Positions 7,659 to 14,354 of a DNA stretch of 14,354 nt are shown here, in pieces. The notes below the pieces were generated by a model. The model searched no databases. It was not told the DNA's origin and saw nothing but the letters and a program-made list of their open reading frames with translations. The stretch is from Clostridia bacterium. Lineage in GTDB: Bacteria > Bacillota > Clostridia > Christensenellales > Borkfalkiaceae. A program made the translations under genes and the position numbers. The DNA is taken from contig CAAGNQ010000060.1 of NCBI GenBank assembly GCA_900771345.1, positions 1 to 14,354 on the forward strand, in the 5' to 3' direction. How positions within the stretch are numbered: position 1 is the stretch's first letter; each line of letters begins with the position of its first letter.

Positions 7659-8408
7659 TTAGATATTTTCCCACAAACAACCACTTTTAACACTAAAATT
7701 TTTATTAAACTCAGCGTTTTTTCCAACAAATAAAATATTGTTTTCTCTTGATTTTTCTATCGTTTTTGACAATTTGCAATATTTATTTAGTTCTTTCACT
7801 ATAAAATCCTCGCTAGAAAAGATTTCGCGTGGTTGAAAGTGGTCGATAATTTTATTTTTGACAAAAAAATAATGAGTACAGCCCAAAATTATTGCGTCAT
7901 AGTACCCTTTTTGATTAGTGAAATGACCTACTGAAAGGTTTTCTATATGATTTTTAATATCAATATCGCTAAGAAAAAAATGATTTTTTTCTACGTCTTT
8001 TGCAAGGTCTATCAAGCCTAGTGTATCAAGCCCGTCTATACTTGCGTATCTTTCTGCCGTTCTGACGGTTGATAATAATAAAACCTTTTTGCCTTTCCCT
8101 ATAGCGTATTCTACAGGAGGGAAAACTCCGAAGGTTAAAATATTTGAGTACTCCTTTATTTCGTCAAGAATAAGCGCACTCAAAGTATTACAACCCAAAA
8201 TCAAAATTTTAACACCAAAACTTTTAATAAAATCAATATTTTTTTTAGTAATTTCTAATAGAATTTTTTTGTCCTTGTTTCCATAAGGAGCATTATCATT
8301 ATCACCGAAGTATAAAAATTTTTCATTTGGAAAACTATTATACAGATTTTTTAATACGCTAAGCCCACCTACACCACTATCAATTATCGCAATATATTCG
8401 CTATTCAT
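7659..8408 (-). CDS. murI: Glutamate racemase
   Basis: MurI interconverts L- and D-glutamate without a cofactor and supplies the D-glutamate that MurD uses. The 249-residue product is slightly shorter than the usual 260-270. It opens with IAIIDSGVGGLSVLK (family DSGVGG motif), has PYGNK near 41-45, and carries both catalytic cysteines: C73 in LGCNTLSA and C177 in LGCTHY. The usual arginine before PYG is replaced (GDNDNAPYG), so it is somewhat divergent; a related Asp/Glu racemase is the alternative. The ATG at 8408 fits the family N-terminus, yet no Shine-Dalgarno is seen upstream, and no convincing promoter was found in 8409-8550 on this strand. A TAAAAT about 20 bases before the start could serve as a -10 and give a nearly leaderless message. 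Its place directly before the dcw cluster fits the pathway. Confidence 0.92.
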   Translation of the reverse strand: MNSEYIAIIDSGVGGLSVLKNLYNSFPNEKFLYFGDNDNAPYGNKDKKILLEITKKNIDFIKSFGVKILILGCNTLSALILDEIKEYSNILTFGVFPPVEYAIGKGKKVLLLSTVRTAERYASIDGLDTLGLIDLAKDVEKNHFFLSDIDIKNHIENLSVGHFTNQKGYYDAIILGCTHYFFVKNKIIDHFQPREIFSSEDFIVKELNKYCKLSKTIEKSRENNILFVGKNAEFNKNFSVKSGCLWENI

Positions 8409-8482
8409 ATTTAAATGTATGAAATTTTATGTAAAAATAGTGAAATTTCCTTAAAAAAGGTTGAATACCACTTAAAATGTAC

Positions 8483-8511
8483 TTGCATTTACTTTTAATT
8501 TGTGTTAAAAT
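8483..8511 (+). promoter_or_regulatory. Sigma-A promoter of rpsT
   Basis: TTGCAT (8483-8488) and TAAAAT (8506-8511) are separated by 17 bases. Transcription would start near 8518 and leave about 33 bases of leader before the rpsT ATG. The leader contains AAGGAG 10 bases from the start. The intergenic region 8409-8550 is shared with divergent murI. Confidence 0.75.
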
Positions 8512-8550
8512 GATTAGCGAAATATAAAGTAACCAAGGAGTGCATAGAAT

Positions 8551-8964
8551 ATGCCAAATATTAAATCTGCAAAGAAAAGAGTTTTAGTTATTGCTAAAAA
8601 AACAGAACAAAACAAGATGATTCGTTCAGCCGTTAAGACTGAAATTAAAAAAATTGACCTTCTTATCAAGCAAAACAATCTTGAAGAAGCAAAGGCTGCT
8701 TTGTCAAATGCATTTGCAATCATTGACTCTGCTTGCGCTAAAAACATTTATCACGCAAACAACGCTGCTAACAAGAAGAGCAAACTCGCTAAAAAGGTTA
8801 ATGCCGCTTTAGCATCTGCACCAGCAGTTGAAGAAGTTGTTGCTCCTGCTCCAGTTGTTGAAGAGGAAGTTGCTTCTGCTCCAGTTGTTGAAGAAGCACC
8901 TGCAAAGAAAACAACCACAAGAAAGCCAAGAGCGAAAAAAGTTGTTGAAGAGAAGGCTGAATAA
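8551..8964 (+). CDS. rpsT: 30S ribosomal protein S20 with repetitive C-terminal extension
   Basis: S20 is a primary binding protein of 16S rRNA in the small subunit. Residues 1-87 match the whole ordinary protein: MPNIKSAKKRV at the start, the basic helices, and HANNAANKKSKLAKKVN in the third helix. Bacterial S20 normally ends about there (85-90 residues). Here a further 50 residues follow: three 10-residue units ASAPAVEEVV, APAPVVEEEV and ASAPVVEEAP (88-117), then a basic stretch AKKTTTRKPRAKK, then VVEEKAE. The extension is in frame, ends at a stop just before a good terminator, and is free of frameshift signs. Tails rich in Ala, Pro, Glu and Lys occur on ribosomal and nucleoid proteins in some lineages; a function here is unknown. 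The gene is monocistronic, with its own promoter and terminator. Confidence 0.95.
   Translation: MPNIKSAKKRVLVIAKKTEQNKMIRSAVKTEIKKIDLLIKQNNLEEAKAALSNAFAIIDSACAKNIYHANNAANKKSKLAKKVNAALASAPAVEEVVAPAPVVEEEVASAPVVEEAPAKKTTTRKPRAKKVVEEKAE
8812..8901 (+). repeat. Three 30-bp in-frame tandem units in the rpsT tail
   Basis: Three units with a 30-base period (8812-8841, 8842-8871, 8872-8901) encode the AP-V-VEE decapeptides of S20. The second and third are nearly identical: 8846-8864 equals 8876-8894 exactly. The first is more diverged (agcatctgcaccagcagt against tgctcctgctccagttgt). This suggests growth by tandem duplication, with a recent last step. Confidence 0.85.
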
Positions 8965-8984
8965 TTATAATGTATTTAAAACAA

Positions 8985-9023
8985 AAAATAGGCATCATGA
9001 AATGATGCCTATTTTATTTTTTT
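8985..9023 (+). terminator. Intrinsic terminator of rpsT
   Basis: A 14-bp perfect stem (8985-8998 with 9002-9015, core AGGCATCAT/ATGATGCCT) with a 3-base loop GAA is followed by ATTTTTTT. It starts 20 bases after the rpsT stop. An A-run on the left side means it could also act on the minus strand. Confidence 0.93.
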
Positions 9024-9025
9024 GT

Positions 9026-9070
9026 AAAAAATAAACCAAAAGCCATTATAATAATCTTATAATGGCTTTT
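9026..9070 (-). terminator. Intrinsic terminator of acpP
   Basis: A 14-bp perfect stem (9038-9051 with 9057-9070, core AAAAGCCATTATAA) with a 5-base loop begins 5 bases after the acpP stop. On the minus strand it is followed by GGTTTATTTTTTAC. It stands back to back with the rpsT terminator, separating the two convergent genes. Confidence 0.88.
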
Positions 9071-9075
9071 ATTAT

Positions 9076-9300
9076 TTAATTTTTTGTTTCTATAAGAGTT
9101 AAGATATCCCCAACTGTCTTAATATTTACAGCCTCGTCTTCAGGAACTGTTATATTAAATTCTTCCTCTAAACTCATAAGCATTTCAACAATATCTAATG
9201 AGTCTGCACCCAAGTCCTTAACAACTTCCTTTTCTTCGGTTATCTCGTCAATAGATTTGCCTAATTGTTCTGCAATAAGTTTTAAAACTTTATCTTTCAT
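9076..9300 (-). CDS. acpP: Acyl carrier protein
   Basis: This small acidic protein carries growing fatty acyl chains on a 4'-phosphopantetheine arm attached to serine. The 74-residue product (from ATG 9300) has the attachment motif GADSLDIVEM with Ser34, a KVLKLIAEQLG first helix and an acidic second helix region EEEFNITVPEDEA. Length is typical. ATG 9300 lies 10 bases after GGGAGG; a TTG at 9306 would add two residues at a tighter spacing, so the start is uncertain by that much. It has its own promoter and terminator. No fatty acid synthesis genes lie nearby in the window, so it is encoded apart from its usual fab/plsX partners, or these lie elsewhere. Primary fatty acid ACP is the simplest reading; a specialised carrier cannot be excluded. 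Confidence 0.94.
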   Translation of the reverse strand: MKDKVLKLIAEQLGKSIDEITEEKEVVKDLGADSLDIVEMLMSLEEEFNITVPEDEAVNIKTVGDILTLIETKN

Positions 9301-9335
9301 AGCCAAATTGCCTCCCTATATAAACTATTTCATTT

Positions 9336-9364
9336 ATTATAATACTTTTTTGTAATTTTTGCAA
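9336..9364 (-). promoter_or_regulatory. Sigma-A promoter of acpP
   Basis: On the minus strand TTGCAA (9364-9359) and TATAAT (9341-9336) are separated by 17 bases. It lies in the 81-base gap after trpB, where no terminator is visible, so acpP may also receive read-through from trpB. Confidence 0.82.
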
Positions 9365-9381
9365 GCATTATGATAATATTT

Positions 9382-10764
9382 CTATCTGTTTTGTGGAATA
9401 TCGGGTATAGTAGCAAAACCTTTCGCTAGATCTTCATCAGTAGGAATATAATCTGTCATTGACTTATCATTATATGCAGAGTAAGCCTTAAGGTCAAAGT
9501 AGCCCGTACCTGTTAAGCAAAATACAATTTTCTTCTTCTCTCCTGTTTTCTTGCACTTTAACGCCTCGTCAATAGCGACCCTAATTGAGTGCGACGATTC
9601 AGGTGCAGGAAGTATCCCCTCAGATTTTGCAAACATAACTGCCGCTTCAAACACGTCGGTCTGCTTAACGGTTGTTGCCTCCATATATCCATCGTGATAA
9701 AGTTTAGAAATAATCGGGTTCATTCCGTGATAGCGAAGCCCTCCCGAATGACTTGTTGCAGGCATAAAACCACTTCCCAAAGTATACATTCTAAGTAACG
9801 GCGTCTTTTTGCCGGTATCACCATAATCGTAAACGTATTTTCCCCTTGTCATTGACGGACAAGAAGCCGGTTCAACACCTATAATTCTATAATTCTTTTT
9901 ACCCTCAATCTTATCTTTAACGAAAGGTGCAATAAAACCACCAAAATTTGAGCCACCACCCACGCAACTTATGAATATATCAGGCTCGATATTATATTTT
10001 TCAAGCGCCGTTTTTGTCTCAAGCCCAATTATAGACTGATGCAATATAACGTGGTCTAAAACGCTTCCTAAAACGTATTTTGCGCCCTTTGTTTTAGACG
10101 CTCTTTCCACAGCCTCTGATACGGCGCATCCAAGCGAGCCTCCCGTTCCTGGGAATTGCTCTAATATTTTTTTGCCTACCTCGGTAGTTTCTGATGGGCT
10201 AGGTATAACCTTCCCTCCGTAAGTTTCTATAACTGCTTTCCTAAACGGTTTTTGTTCGGCACTACTCTTAACCATAAAGACGGTTAAATCAAGCCCATAG
10301 AAAGAGCACGCCATAGAAAGAGCCGTTCCCCATTGCCCTGCTCCCGTTTCGGTAGTAAGCGAGGTTAAACCTTGCTCTTTTGCATAATATGCTTGAGCGA
10401 TTGCCGAATTGAGCTTATGAGAACCCGACGTATTATTCCCTTCAAACTTATAATAAATTTCTGCCGGCGTACCTAAAATCTTTTCTAAATAATATGCCCT
10501 TGTTAGAGGTGACGGACGGACCATTTTATAGAAATCCTGCACTTCTTCGGGTATAGGAATATATTCGTCTGTAACGTTAAGTTCTTGCTTTGCAAGTTCT
10601 TTGCAGAAAACCTTTTCATAATCTTCTAACGTACAAGGCTGTAATGTTTCGGGATTAAGCGCTGGGTCGTGCTTATCTTTTAGCACGGCGTTTATATTGT
10701 ACCAAGACTTTGGAAGTTCACTTTCTTCAAGGTACATTTTCGTTGGAATCTTCTTCTCTGCCAT
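9382..10764 (-). CDS. trpB: Stand-alone tryptophan synthase beta chain, TrpB2 type
   Basis: This PLP enzyme condenses indole with L-serine to give L-tryptophan. The 460-residue product is longer than ordinary TrpB (about 400) and has the N-terminal extension and spacing of the TrpB2 / TrpB-like family. Visible are SPLTRAYYLEK, the PLP lysine in GSHKLNSA (K117), the catalytic glutamate in TETGAGQWG (E139), the phosphate loop CVGGGSNFGG (270-274), and GLRYHG near 345-350. No trpA or other trp gene is adjacent, so it probably uses free indole, either made by a distant TrpA or salvaged from outside. The ATG at 10764 follows AGGAGG by 7 bases. Expression is controlled by the T-box leader just upstream, whose specifier reads tryptophan. 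TrpB2 proteins have been assigned other serine-type reactions in some organisms; the tryptophan-specific leader argues for tryptophan supply here. Confidence 0.93.
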   Translation of the reverse strand: MAEKKIPTKMYLEESELPKSWYNINAVLKDKHDPALNPETLQPCTLEDYEKVFCKELAKQELNVTDEYIPIPEEVQDFYKMVRPSPLTRAYYLEKILGTPAEIYYKFEGNNTSGSHKLNSAIAQAYYAKEQGLTSLTTETGAGQWGTALSMACSFYGLDLTVFMVKSSAEQKPFRKAVIETYGGKVIPSPSETTEVGKKILEQFPGTGGSLGCAVSEAVERASKTKGAKYVLGSVLDHVILHQSIIGLETKTALEKYNIEPDIFISCVGGGSNFGGFIAPFVKDKIEGKKNYRIIGVEPASCPSMTRGKYVYDYGDTGKKTPLLRMYTLGSGFMPATSHSGGLRYHGMNPIISKLYHDGYMEATTVKQTDVFEAAVMFAKSEGILPAPESSHSIRVAIDEALKCKKTGEKKKIVFCLTGTGYFDLKAYSAYNDKSMTDYIPTDEDLAKGFATIPDIPQNR

Positions 10765-10789
10765 TTTTACGCCTCCTATAATTTAAAAT

Positions 10790-10833
10790 AAAAAACACGA
10801 ATAATCTCGTTATGGGACGAATTTATCCGTGTT
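10790..10833 (-). terminator. T-box regulatory terminator before trpB
   Basis: On the minus strand a long imperfect stem (AACACG at 10833-10828 pairing with CGTGTT at 10799-10794, extended by partly paired inner bases up to TTCGT/ACGA) is followed by TTTTTT (10795-10790) and more T-rich sequence. Its left arm is part of the T-box sequence itself, as expected for mutually exclusive terminator and antiterminator. Confidence 0.88.
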
Positions 10834-11040
10834 GCCACCCACTTTCGCAAAATATTATTTTGCCTTATTTTCGAGTACAATCATACTCTGCCCTTTTAAC
10901 GCTAGGCTCGTTGCGTCAATGACTACTCAAATTCTTTTCGCCATCGCCCTCGGTAATCCATTCAGAAAAGACTTATTGTTTGTTTTCACCACCCACAAAC
11001 TCTCTAAAAACTCGTCAATCCTTACTACTTTACGTCAACG
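10790..11040 (-). ncRNA. T-box riboswitch leader, tryptophan-specific
   Basis: This leader fills the 319-base gene-free gap before trpB. In transcript order: Stem I is closed by CGTTG (11040-11036) with CAACG (10913-10909); AGTAGTA follows; distal AGAGAG and GGGTGGTG lie near 11003-10985; the specifier loop GAATGGATTACC contains TGG at 10960-10958. Then come small hairpins GAGTA/TACTC (10888-10873) and GCAAAAT/ATTTTGC (10863-10847). The T-box GGGTGGCAACACGG (10840-10827) is followed by the terminator. Uncharged tRNA-Trp would pair with UGG and, through its 3' end, with the UGGC bulge, and so favour the antiterminator. UGGC also fits the G73 discriminator base of bacterial tRNA-Trp. The structure is drawn by eye; the class and specifier are well supported. 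Confidence 0.93.
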
Positions 11041-11058
11041 GTTTAATCATTTCTATAA

Positions 11059-11087
11059 ATAATAGCACCTTTTTTTATTTCTGTCAA
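11059..11087 (-). promoter_or_regulatory. Sigma-A promoter of the T-box-trpB transcript
   Basis: On the minus strand TTGACA (11087-11082) and TATTAT (11064-11059) are separated by 17 bases. The -35 box contains the TGA stop codon of the upstream amylase gene. Transcription should start near 11052. No separate terminator was found after the amylase gene, so read-through from that operon would also pass the T-box. Confidence 0.85.
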
Positions 11088-12901
11088 CTATTTTTATCTT
11101 GCATACTTTTATTTATTAAAATAGCATAATTTTTGGGTAAGAGTTCATAGCAATTTTCATATTCGTTTAAGGTTAAAAGGTCGGTGAGTAACCCGTCATA
11201 CTCTATTTTATATTCACCATCTCCTAAGTTTACACATACTAGAATTTGAGAGTTTTCATCAGACCTAGTAAACATAAACACACCGTTTTCTGCACAAACC
11301 TCTTCATACTCTCCGTTTGCAAACACAGAATAGCTGGTACGAATTTCGCCCAGTTTTATATACCAAGATAAAAGTTCTTTGTCCTCCTGTCCCCAGGGAT
11401 AGCATCTTCTGTTAAGGGGGTCGGTATAACCTTGTATACCTATTTCATCGCCATAATAAACACTCGGCACACCACACAGCGTATACTGCAACATCGATGC
11501 AACTTTAAGCCTAAATTTTGCCTCAGCTATTTTGTCAAGTGGAATAAAAGCATTAAGCATTTCAGATTTACTCTTTCCGTACATATTTTCACCACTGACA
11601 GCGCTAAGCAGTCTAAAAGTATCGTGCGTTGATAATAAATTCATTAGCGAATGAAGAACGTCTTCAGGATAATGGTCGATTTGCACCTTAATAGTTTTTG
11701 AAAGATTTCTTTCTTTTCCACTATTAACGTACTCTAAAATAGCATTTTTTAGAGGATAATTCATTACAGAGTCAAGTTCTTTTCCTTGAAAGTATTCTCT
11801 CCTCACTCCATACGCTATTTTATTAGAAGCATCTTCCCAAACTTCCCCAATAACTATTGCATCCTCATCAACTCTTTTAACTGCCTCGGTAATTTTCTTT
11901 ACGAAAAAGTCTGGCAATTCGTCAACAACGTCTAATCGCCAACCTTTTATCCCAAGTTTTGTGTAGTGTTCTATAACCCCATTTTCGCCTGCGATAAAGT
12001 TTATATAATCTTCATTATCCTCATTGATTGCAGGCAACGTTTTAATGCCCCACCAAGAATCATAACCGTTAGGATAGTCAAAAAAATTATACCATTTATA
12101 GTATTCTGATTGTTTGCTTTGATAAGCGCCTACGCTATCGTAGTTATTGTATTTATTAAAATACACGCTATCGTCTCCAGTGTGATTAAAAACACCGTCT
12201 AGTATAATATTTATGCCTAATTTCTTTGCGCTTTTAATAAGATTCACTAAATCGTTTTCATCACCTAAAAGTGAATCTATTTTCATATAATCTCCCGTGT
12301 CGTAACGGTGATTAGAATAGGCTTCAAAAATAGGGTTAAGATAAATAGTCGTGACGTTAAGTTTCTTTAAGTAATCAAGTTTTGAGATAATCCCCTTAAT
12401 ATCTCCCCCAAAAAAATCATTATTTAGCACTTCCCCCTTCTCGTTTGGCAAAAAGAATGGTGCATCAAGCCAGTTTTCGCGCAAAATTTTGCCTTCCCCA
12501 ATCTTTTTATCCTTTTGTGCTCGGCAAAATCTATCGGGGAAAATTTGATAAATAATTCCACCATTAATCCAATTTGGAGGTCGGTAATCGGAGGAATAGA
12601 CGATTAATTGAAATCTCTCTGGCCATCTTGTCACCTCACCGGTCATATCATCACTTACGCCTATAAACGTTCCATTAGGTAATCTAAAACAATAAAAATA
12701 CAATCCTGCATCTAATATTAGCGACACTTCAAAGTATCCGTCGCACTTCTGCATTTGGTAAAAACAGTCGCTTTCACCATCCTTCATTATGAGCAAAACA
12801 ACAGAGTCAAATTGACCTTTGACTCTTAGCGTCAGCCTTTCATTTGTGCTTATAGCACCCCTTTTACTCTTATAAAATTTATCTAGTGGATTGTATATCA
12901 A
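11084..12901 (-). CDS. Cytoplasmic GH13 alpha-glucan hydrolase (cyclomaltodextrinase/neopullulanase-like)
   Basis: This alpha-amylase superfamily enzyme probably hydrolyses maltodextrins, cyclodextrins or pullulan fragments. The 605-residue product begins with a beta-rich domain of about 110 residues, like the N-domain (CBM34 type) of neopullulanases. The (beta/alpha)8 domain opens with IIYQIFPDRF. Catalytic regions are visible: DGVFNH near 235-240, nucleophile D324 in GWRLDVVDE, acid/base E353 in VIGEVWED, and D427 in STHDTFR. There is no signal peptide or anchor, so it acts in the cytoplasm. The TTG at 12901 is chosen because AAGGG lies 8 bases upstream and the product then starts with the family-like IYNPLDKFYKS; a TTG at 12937 would overlap glgP by 25 bases without a good ribosome site. 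Being 11 bases from glgP, the two are one operon for glucan breakdown. Exact specificity cannot be read from the sequence. Confidence 0.88.
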   Translation of the reverse strand: MIYNPLDKFYKSKRGAISTNERLTLRVKGQFDSVVLLIMKDGESDCFYQMQKCDGYFEVSLILDAGLYFYCFRLPNGTFIGVSDDMTGEVTRWPERFQLIVYSSDYRPPNWINGGIIYQIFPDRFCRAQKDKKIGEGKILRENWLDAPFFLPNEKGEVLNNDFFGGDIKGIISKLDYLKKLNVTTIYLNPIFEAYSNHRYDTGDYMKIDSLLGDENDLVNLIKSAKKLGINIILDGVFNHTGDDSVYFNKYNNYDSVGAYQSKQSEYYKWYNFFDYPNGYDSWWGIKTLPAINEDNEDYINFIAGENGVIEHYTKLGIKGWRLDVVDELPDFFVKKITEAVKRVDEDAIVIGEVWEDASNKIAYGVRREYFQGKELDSVMNYPLKNAILEYVNSGKERNLSKTIKVQIDHYPEDVLHSLMNLLSTHDTFRLLSAVSGENMYGKSKSEMLNAFIPLDKIAEAKFRLKVASMLQYTLCGVPSVYYGDEIGIQGYTDPLNRRCYPWGQEDKELLSWYIKLGEIRTSYSVFANGEYEEVCAENGVFMFTRSDENSQILVCVNLGDGEYKIEYDGLLTDLLTLNEYENCYELLPKNYAILINKSMQDKNS

Positions 12902-12912
12902 CTTAGTTTCCC

Positions 12913-14354
12913 TTATTTTATTTTCTTTAAGCCCCAAATTCTATCAGCATATTCTCTAATACTTCTGTCGCTGGCGAAAATACCTGCTGTGGCTATATTG
13001 TTCAAACTCTTTCTTGCCCATTCGATTTTGTTTTCATATATACCATCAGCCTTTTCGTGAACGTCACAGAACGAACCGAAATCGGCAAGGCACATATATG
13101 GGTCTGCCACAGGACTACCGGTTAACAAATAGTTAGAAATATCAGCAAAAGACTGCCCGTTAAAGCCTTTATTTAGAGCATTTATAACTTTTTCAAGCCT
13201 TCTGTTGTCTGCATAGAAAGAAGAAGAATTATATCCCTCTCGCCATAGCCTATCAACCTCTTTGCTGGTTAGACCGAATATAAATATATTGTCCTCTCCA
13301 CAAGCCTCACACATCTCGACGTTAGCACCGTCTAGCGTGCCTATCGTGAGTGCCCCGTTTATCATAAACTTCATATTGCCCGTTCCACTCGCCTCTTTTC
13401 CTGCTTGTGAAATCTGTTCACTAATCTCGGTTGCCGGCATAAGTTTCTCTGCCATAGAAACGCAGTAATCTTCCATATATACCACGTTTAACTTTTCATT
13501 GATTTTAGGATTTTTCCTAATATCTTCGCTCAAGCAACAAATAAGTTTAATAATTTGCTTTGCAAAATAATATCCTGGTGCAGCCTTTGCTCCGAAAATA
13601 AATGTTTTAGGAGTCATCTCCATATCTGGATTGTCTTTTAGGTCGTTATACAGAGATATTATATATAAAGCGTTTAGAAGTTGACGCTTATATTCGTGCA
13701 GACGCTTTGCCTGAACGTCAAAAATCGAGTCAGGATTTATTATAAAGCCCTGTTTTTTCTTTGCAAACTCGCAAAACTGCAATTTCTTAATCTTCTTTAT
13801 TTGATTAAGGCGTTTTAGCACCGTTTCATCATCTTCAAACTTTTTAAAACCTATGAGTTTTGATGCGTCTAAAACGTATTCGTTTCCGATACAATCGTTT
13901 AACAAATCACAAAGTTCAGGATTGGATTGGCATAGCCATCTACGATGAGCAATTCCGTTAGTTACGTTTGTAAACTTCTCAGGATAGATATCGTTAAAAT
14001 CCTTAAAAATACTGTCCTTAATAATATCACTATGAAGTGCCGAAACACCGTTTACCGTGTGTGATGCGATAACTGATAGATTTGCCATCTTAATTTGGTT
14101 ATGCGAGAAAACGCTCATTCTATCAATCTTATCCCAATCACCAGGGAATCTATTCCACATTTCGCCACAGAAACGCTGATTAATTTCCCTTAAAATCATA
14201 TGAATTCTAGGAAGCCTTCTAGCAATTAAATCTTCACTCCATTTCTCAAGCGCCTCACTCATAACCGTATGGTTGGTGTATGCCACAGTTCTCGTAACAA
14301 TACTCCACGAATCGTCCCAAGTATAGCCTCTTTCATCCATTAAAATACGCATAA
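12913..14354 (-). CDS. glgP: Glycogen/maltodextrin phosphorylase, 5' part outside the window
   Basis: GlgP (family GT35) releases glucose-1-phosphate from alpha-1,4-glucans using PLP. The C-terminal 480 residues are present; the frame enters from the right edge without a start, and the first visible Met (14352) is internal. About 300 or more N-terminal residues of a roughly 800-residue family protein are missing. Landmarks include AYTNHTVMSEALEKW, VNGVSALHSDI, TNVTNGIAHRRWL, QAKRLHEYKRQLLN, FIFGAKAAPGYYFAK, and the PLP lysine in ASGTGNMKFMINGAL (K328 of the visible part), followed by GTLDGANVEM. The gene stops at 12913, 11 bases before the amylase start. Its pairing with an intracellular debranching or endo-acting GH13 enzyme is a common arrangement for complete glycogen or maltodextrin degradation. 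Confidence 0.97.
   Translation of the reverse strand, partial: MRILMDERGYTWDDSWSIVTRTVAYTNHTVMSEALEKWSEDLIARRLPRIHMILREINQRFCGEMWNRFPGDWDKIDRMSVFSHNQIKMANLSVIASHTVNGVSALHSDIIKDSIFKDFNDIYPEKFTNVTNGIAHRRWLCQSNPELCDLLNDCIGNEYVLDASKLIGFKKFEDDETVLKRLNQIKKIKKLQFCEFAKKKQGFIINPDSIFDVQAKRLHEYKRQLLNALYIISLYNDLKDNPDMEMTPKTFIFGAKAAPGYYFAKQIIKLICCLSEDIRKNPKINEKLNVVYMEDYCVSMAEKLMPATEISEQISQAGKEASGTGNMKFMINGALTIGTLDGANVEMCEACGEDNIFIFGLTSKEVDRLWREGYNSSSFYADNRRLEKVINALNKGFNGQSFADISNYLLTGSPVADPYMCLADFGSFCDVHEKADGIYENKIEWARKSLNNIATAGIFASDRSIREYADRIWGLKKIK

Noticed and set aside
9365..9381. ATTATCATAAT palindrome after trpB as a terminator
   Set aside because: Short, A/T-only and without a T-run; likely chance in AT-rich DNA.
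10829..11062. Plus-strand open frame of 77 codons in the gap before trpB
   Set aside because: It is the complement of the T-box leader, whose RNA motifs explain the sequence.
12902..12937. Longer amylase start at TTG 12937
   Set aside because: It overlaps glgP by 25 bases without a good ribosome site; TTG 12901 has AAGGG and a family-like N-terminus.
1..14354. CRISPR arrays, insertion sequences, tRNA genes, toxin-antitoxin or defence systems
   Set aside because: Looked for repeats, transposase-like frames and tRNA-like cloverleaf signals on both strands; none found. The window is housekeeping and metabolic.

Overview
The window is AT-rich and looks like chromosomal DNA from a low-GC Gram-positive bacterium (Bacillota), probably an uncultured member of the Clostridia. 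Pointers to this are the gene order of the division and cell wall cluster, strong Shine-Dalgarno sites, consensus sigma-A promoters, a T-box riboswitch, and a SpoVD-like transpeptidase. MurE carries the DNPR signature of meso-diaminopimelate ligases, so the peptidoglycan is probably the mDAP type. The first 18 bases are not genomic: they match the 3' end of the Illumina TruSeq adapter, so the left edge is a contig end. That suggests a metagenome or shotgun assembly.

Left two thirds (19-8408, all minus strand, read right to left): murI, then mraZ-rsmH-ftsL-ftsI-murE-mraY-murD, the classical dcw cluster. Gaps are short or overlapping (murE/mraY share 4 bases), and one strong sigma-A promoter lies before mraZ. 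These genes make and regulate the cytoplasmic peptidoglycan precursor (MurI D-glutamate, MurD, MurE), load it on the lipid carrier (MraY), and build the septum (FtsL, FtsI). murF is not between murE and mraY, and murD runs off into the adapter. ftsI has no ATG, GTG or TTG that would keep its membrane anchor, and appears to start at an ATA behind a good Shine-Dalgarno site.

Middle (8409-9381): rpsT (plus strand) encodes ribosomal protein S20 with an unusual repetitive C-terminal tail. It converges with a solitary acpP (minus strand) across two back-to-back, bidirectional-looking terminator hairpins.

Right third (9382-14354, minus strand): a stand-alone TrpB2-type tryptophan synthase beta chain stands behind a T-box leader. 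The specifier reads UGG and the antiterminator bulge reads UGGC, both fitting tRNA-Trp. Upstream are a cytoplasmic GH13 cyclomaltodextrinase/neopullulanase-like enzyme and the C-terminal part of glycogen phosphorylase, a two-gene maltodextrin/glycogen breakdown unit.

I see no mobile element, CRISPR array, tRNA, rRNA or defence system. The most noteworthy items are the ftsI start, the tryptophan T-box on a lone trpB, the S20 tail and the long FtsL cytoplasmic domain.
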